DNA from: Papio anubis
Taxonomy: Eukaryota; Chordata; Mammalia; Primates; Cercopithecidae
Direction: 5' to 3'
Length of the DNA: 64,000 nt
NCBI RefSeq assembly: GCF_008728515.1
Contig: NC_044984.1
Location: forward strand, 126,413,349 to 126,477,348
Of the stretch, positions 1 to 64,000 are shown piece by piece; the stretch's first letter is position 1; the number at the start of each line of letters is the position of its first letter. The position numbers were made by a program, and so were the translations under genes. The notes beneath the pieces are model-generated. The model was given only the letters and a program-made list of their open reading frames with translations. It had not been told where the DNA came from and searched no databases.

Positions 1-1105
1 GGAGGTGGCACGCTGCTGTCTGCGGCGCAGTGAGCGGGGTGTTGCATGGGGTGGAATGTGCCATTCAGCGCACACCATGTGATGGCTGGCTGCTGTGCCT
101 CTGCAGGGACGTGCTGGTGCCGGAAGCTGTGCCCCTGGAGTTGACACAGTGTGAGGCCCCCCTTTGATCCTCTGAGGTCGTCAGATGTGCATGGTTTTGG
201 TCTGTCTGGCTTTCCAGTTTTCTGAGTTTAGATGAAAGAAACACAAAAAACCCTGGAAATCAAGTTTTGGAGGATTTGAAATTTATCTGTGCTTAGTCAT
301 CACAACTCAGTCTCTGCTGGGGGTGTGGCCATGAGGCAGTGCTGCAGGGTTACCCCCTACCCCATGCCACCTCAGTGTCCCTCACAGGCCACAGTCAGAC
401 ACACCTGGATCAGCGACCCCACTCCTCCACCAGCCACGTGCTCATGTGCTCCCCTCCTTGTGGGGAGACGACATGGGGACCCTGGTGAGGTGCTGTGGCG
501 GGAGCAGATGCCAGGCGATCGTGTGAGTGTACTCCATGGCCATGGGCACAGCAGACTGTGGTTTGCAGAGATTAGGGGTGAGCCCATGTTAGCCACACAC
601 GCACACCCCCCACCCCCCGTCCTGGGTCTCCCTCTCTGTGCCTCATCCTCTGCTCTGCAGCCGGAGGGCGTGCACTCAGGGGCTTGCCAGCATTCTGTGC
701 ATGTGCACGTGGCGCCTGGGCACCCTTGAGAGGAGGGTGACTATGAATGCAGCTTAAACCTGGTGAGTGAAGATTTCAGGAGGGAAGGTAAGTGTGCATG
801 ATGACTGTGGAATTTCTCAGTCCTTCACAAATGACACAGTACAACCGTCCTTTCTCCAAGAGGAAGGGCAGCGGAGCAGCACCTCACTCCACACCGTTAG
901 TGGCGAGACTCTCCGGGCATTGTAGAAACTTTGTACGCGTGGACAGAAAACGCTTTGCCACGTTGCTGAAGCTCTGGTGTCAGATTTTTCAGTAGAATAC
1001 TGAAATCAGCCTGTGCCAGCTTTGGTAACACACTAGTTGTCGTTTGAGTGGAGAGGACTCACAACGTATGCAGGGTTTGGGCGCCAGCGTGTCAGGGAGG
1101 TCACG

Positions 1106-1257
1106 TTGACCACGCCCTGCGTACAGGGACCGTCTCAGGGAGTCTGACCCGTTGCCCTTCTGGGGTTGTGCCCACGCAACAATTGACCACGCCCTGCGTA
1201 CAGGGACCGCCTCAGGGAGTCTGACCCGTTGCCCTTCTGGGGTTGTGCCCACGCAGC
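1106..1257. repeat. 77-base tandem duplication, 2 copies
   Basis: The segment starting TTGACCACGCCCTGCGTACA at 1106 recurs at 1183. The copies differ at only a few positions (for example ACCGTCTC against ACCGCCTC), so the duplication is recent or homogenised. Confidence 0.93.
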
Positions 1258-2097
1258 ATGGTTGTTTGCCGTCAGGGTTGCAGTGTCGTCTGAGGTGTGA
1301 GAGGCTGGCAGCCCTGGGACCTGTAGGGGGAAAGCATGTCTTCTTCTGCTGGGCTCAGGCTGGCTGTGTGGCATCTGCTCCCCGGGCGGAATGGCAGGAG
1401 AGCACTCGGACTTCTCATGCACGTTTTCCTCTTTCTTTCCGAGACTGTGAAATCAAGCTATAGTGCATTAGGTGTGCGCACGCCTCGCCCCCCTAGAGCA
1501 CCTGGTAATCAAGTGTTTGGGGCGCTGTCTGGTGCTCGACGGGATCCTCGGGTGGTCCAGGAGCGTCCTGTCCTGGTCAGCTTCTCCCTCTTGCAGGGAC
1601 CGTGCCACACCCGCTGCCGTGAGGGCAGCGCCCGTATTTCTGTACCGTGAGCTCCAGAGCTGCCAGACCAGACTCCCTACCTGCCCAGACCACCCTGCAC
1701 TTGTGTTGGCCTCTCCTGGTTCCTGTTAGCCAGGGCGAGTTGCCTTTCTGTTATCAGCCCGTCCATGTGGGCTTTAAGTCCCATCCCTTCTCCGGAATCA
1801 TCCATCTTCTCAGCCATTGTTTTTGAAGCACGTGCTGTGCCCCGGCCCTTGTGCATGTAAGTCCTTCCCTGGCCTCTTTTCCTTCCCACCGCTGCTCTCC
1901 AGAGCCAGGCTCGCAGGAGCTCTCCTGATGCTTGTCTCCATTTTTCGGTCTCCACTCATTTCTCAGCCCCTATGCAATGTGCTTCTCATGTGCCAACGCC
2001 TAGCTGTGTGGGGACTCAGGACTCCAGGCATCGGCTCCCCTGTGGAGCCCTTCTGCTTGGGTTTTTGTTTTCGTTTTTTTGTTTTGTTTTGTTTTTT

Positions 2098-2394
<297 letters not shown>

Positions 2395-3325
2395 CCTAGT
2401 TGGGTTCTGTGGTGCGTGCTGCTGCCTTGGCCTCCCAAAATGCTGGGATTGCAGGCGTGAGCCTCCGTGCCGGCCCTGGTTGGGTTCTGTGCTGCTGTCA
2501 TGGTGGTTTCTGTCACCTGCGCTTGAGCTGACCCTTGAGCTCCTCACATCCAGCATGGCAGAACTGAGTTCGTGTTTTCCCAAACCTGGCTCCCTCCCTG
2601 GTGTTCCTGTTTTAGGGTGTGCGTCACCATCAACCTAGTTGTTTGGGTTGGAAATTTGCCATTGCTCTCTCCTCCCTTCTCTTCCCATGAGTCTGCCATC
2701 TCTCTCCAGACCAGTTACCTGTCGTCACTGTCACCCTGGTTTCCTCCCTCAGGCTGCCTGGTGCTTTGTGCTCACGCCAGAGGGCTACTCCCTACCACGG
2801 TCCCATTTCCTGCCCAGCCCTGGTCCCAGTGTGCGTTGTAGGTCCTTCTGTCTGCCCCCTTCACTGGGTGGTAAGACGCACAGGGCATGGACCTGGGCCC
2901 TTGTCTGTCCCCGCGCACCGCCTGCAGGGCCAGTGCAGGACCAGGCGTCAGAGCTGCCAAGCGGGTGTGTGAGGGGCTTTGCTCTGCTGCGCTCACCCTG
3001 CCCCTCACTTTGCTTATCCCCCTCGGCTGCCCCCCACGTCTCTTTGAGAGCATTTGCTATGATTGTGAATGAAGAATGAACTGGAGTGGCTGTCTCTGGT
3101 CAGCTCTGGTGGGGCGGTGTCACTCTAAACGAGGATGGCGAGCAAGTGCAGAAGGCCCTGCCTGGGACGTGGACGTGAATGGCCACTCTGTCTAACTCAG
3201 TAAACGGACCAAGAAAAATCTGCTTCTGCCCACCTTTCTGGAGTTGAGACAGTTGATCGTGAGGGTGGGAATATGTCCATGTGCCATTTGGATTGAATGC
3301 TTCATGCTTCTTCCTCCACGGGCAG

Positions 3326-63537
<60,212 letters not shown>

Positions 63538-64000
63538 TCAGGGCAACAGGGCTGCCTCTCATCTAAAGCAAAGCTACCTTCCTCACAGAAAACGCTTTAT
63601 TTGTGAACCTCGGGACAATGTCATGCAAGATATTCAGCACTGGGAAAGATATAATTGAAACAAAGTAGTGTAATCATTTTATTAAAATGCATCCCGCACT
63701 GCAGGACAAATGGTCCTTATGGAGCACCCCCTTCTCTGTACTATGTGACTCATGGAAAAAGTGACAACGCGGTTTCCTCTAAATCATTTCGCCTTTCAGA
63801 CCCCACCCGCACCGGTCCCCCAGAGCCTAGTCCTGTGTTCTGAAGGCCATTTCGAATTTCTTTGTGAGCGTGTAGTGCTTTGCGTGCCACAGAAGCCGTC
63901 TAGTGTGTGAGGAGCATACAGTGGACTTTCTAAAGATAAGACGTGCCATGTGCCAGAGTTTAGTTCTTTATACCTTACTGAAAAATGCCTCATGGTCTTC
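63538..64000 (+). other. EP400: EP400 3' UTR, first part
   Basis: Sequence after the stop with no splice signal or repeat seen. An ATTAAA hexamer lies at 63681-63686, but the human 3' UTR is, as far as I recall, more than 2 kb, so the main cleavage site is probably beyond the window. Confidence 0.8.

Noticed and set aside
63681..63686. ATTAAA as the main EP400 polyadenylation signal
   Set aside because: It is only about 145 bases after the stop and the known 3' UTR is much longer; there is no evidence of use from sequence alone.

Overview
This window is nuclear DNA from a primate, most likely an Old World monkey. It holds the 3' half of one protein-coding gene on the + strand, EP400 (E1A-binding protein p400, also called TNRC12/CAGH32), the ATPase of the TIP60/NuA4 chromatin-remodelling complex. 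The primate call rests on about 27 Alu elements. The Old World monkey call rests on several young Alus (9768-10071, 22712-22977, 26754-27028, 36018-36317) that share the variant I associate with cercopithecid AluYR lineages, GATCCGGCC in sense orientation (GGCCGGATC in antisense).

I placed 34 coding exons between 3326 and 63537. Every one has an AG acceptor and, except the last, a GT donor. Joined, they give one uninterrupted frame of 1,818 residues ending at TAG 63535-63537, so the gene looks intact and is not a pseudogene. The window starts inside an intron; the 5' half (N-terminus, HSA region, most of the first ATPase lobe) lies upstream. Layout: 3326-3512, end of the first ATPase lobe; 4384-16287, a roughly 490-residue insertion between the lobes that marks the SWR1/INO80 class; 16371-24150, the second ATPase lobe; 24311-31522, an acidic linker built of frame-preserving exons; 31607-32694, basic segments and the SANT (Myb-like) domain; 36596-63537, a long Gln/Pro/Ala/Thr/Val-rich tail with a 30-residue polyglutamine tract at 48770-48859. 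The 3' UTR begins at 63538 and runs off the end.

About 58 kb is intron: Alus, degraded L1 and L2/MIR pieces, part of a MaLR-type LTR, and an unusual number of separate tandem repeats (at 1.1, 2.4, 3.7-4.1, 21.2, 21.9-22.5, 30.5-30.8, 33.0-33.5, 40.0, 40.7-41.5 and 47.8-48.0 kb). Several of these repeats produce long open frames that are not genes. I saw no second gene, no CRISPR array and no prokaryotic or viral coding region, and nothing that amounts to an undescribed biological system. The most checkable points are the polyQ tract, a tandem acceptor at exon 4 of the window, the altered helicase motif VI, a possible poison exon at 50134-50248, and the minisatellites. Exon numbers below count within the window (w1-w34); residue numbers refer to the 1,818-residue part encoded here.
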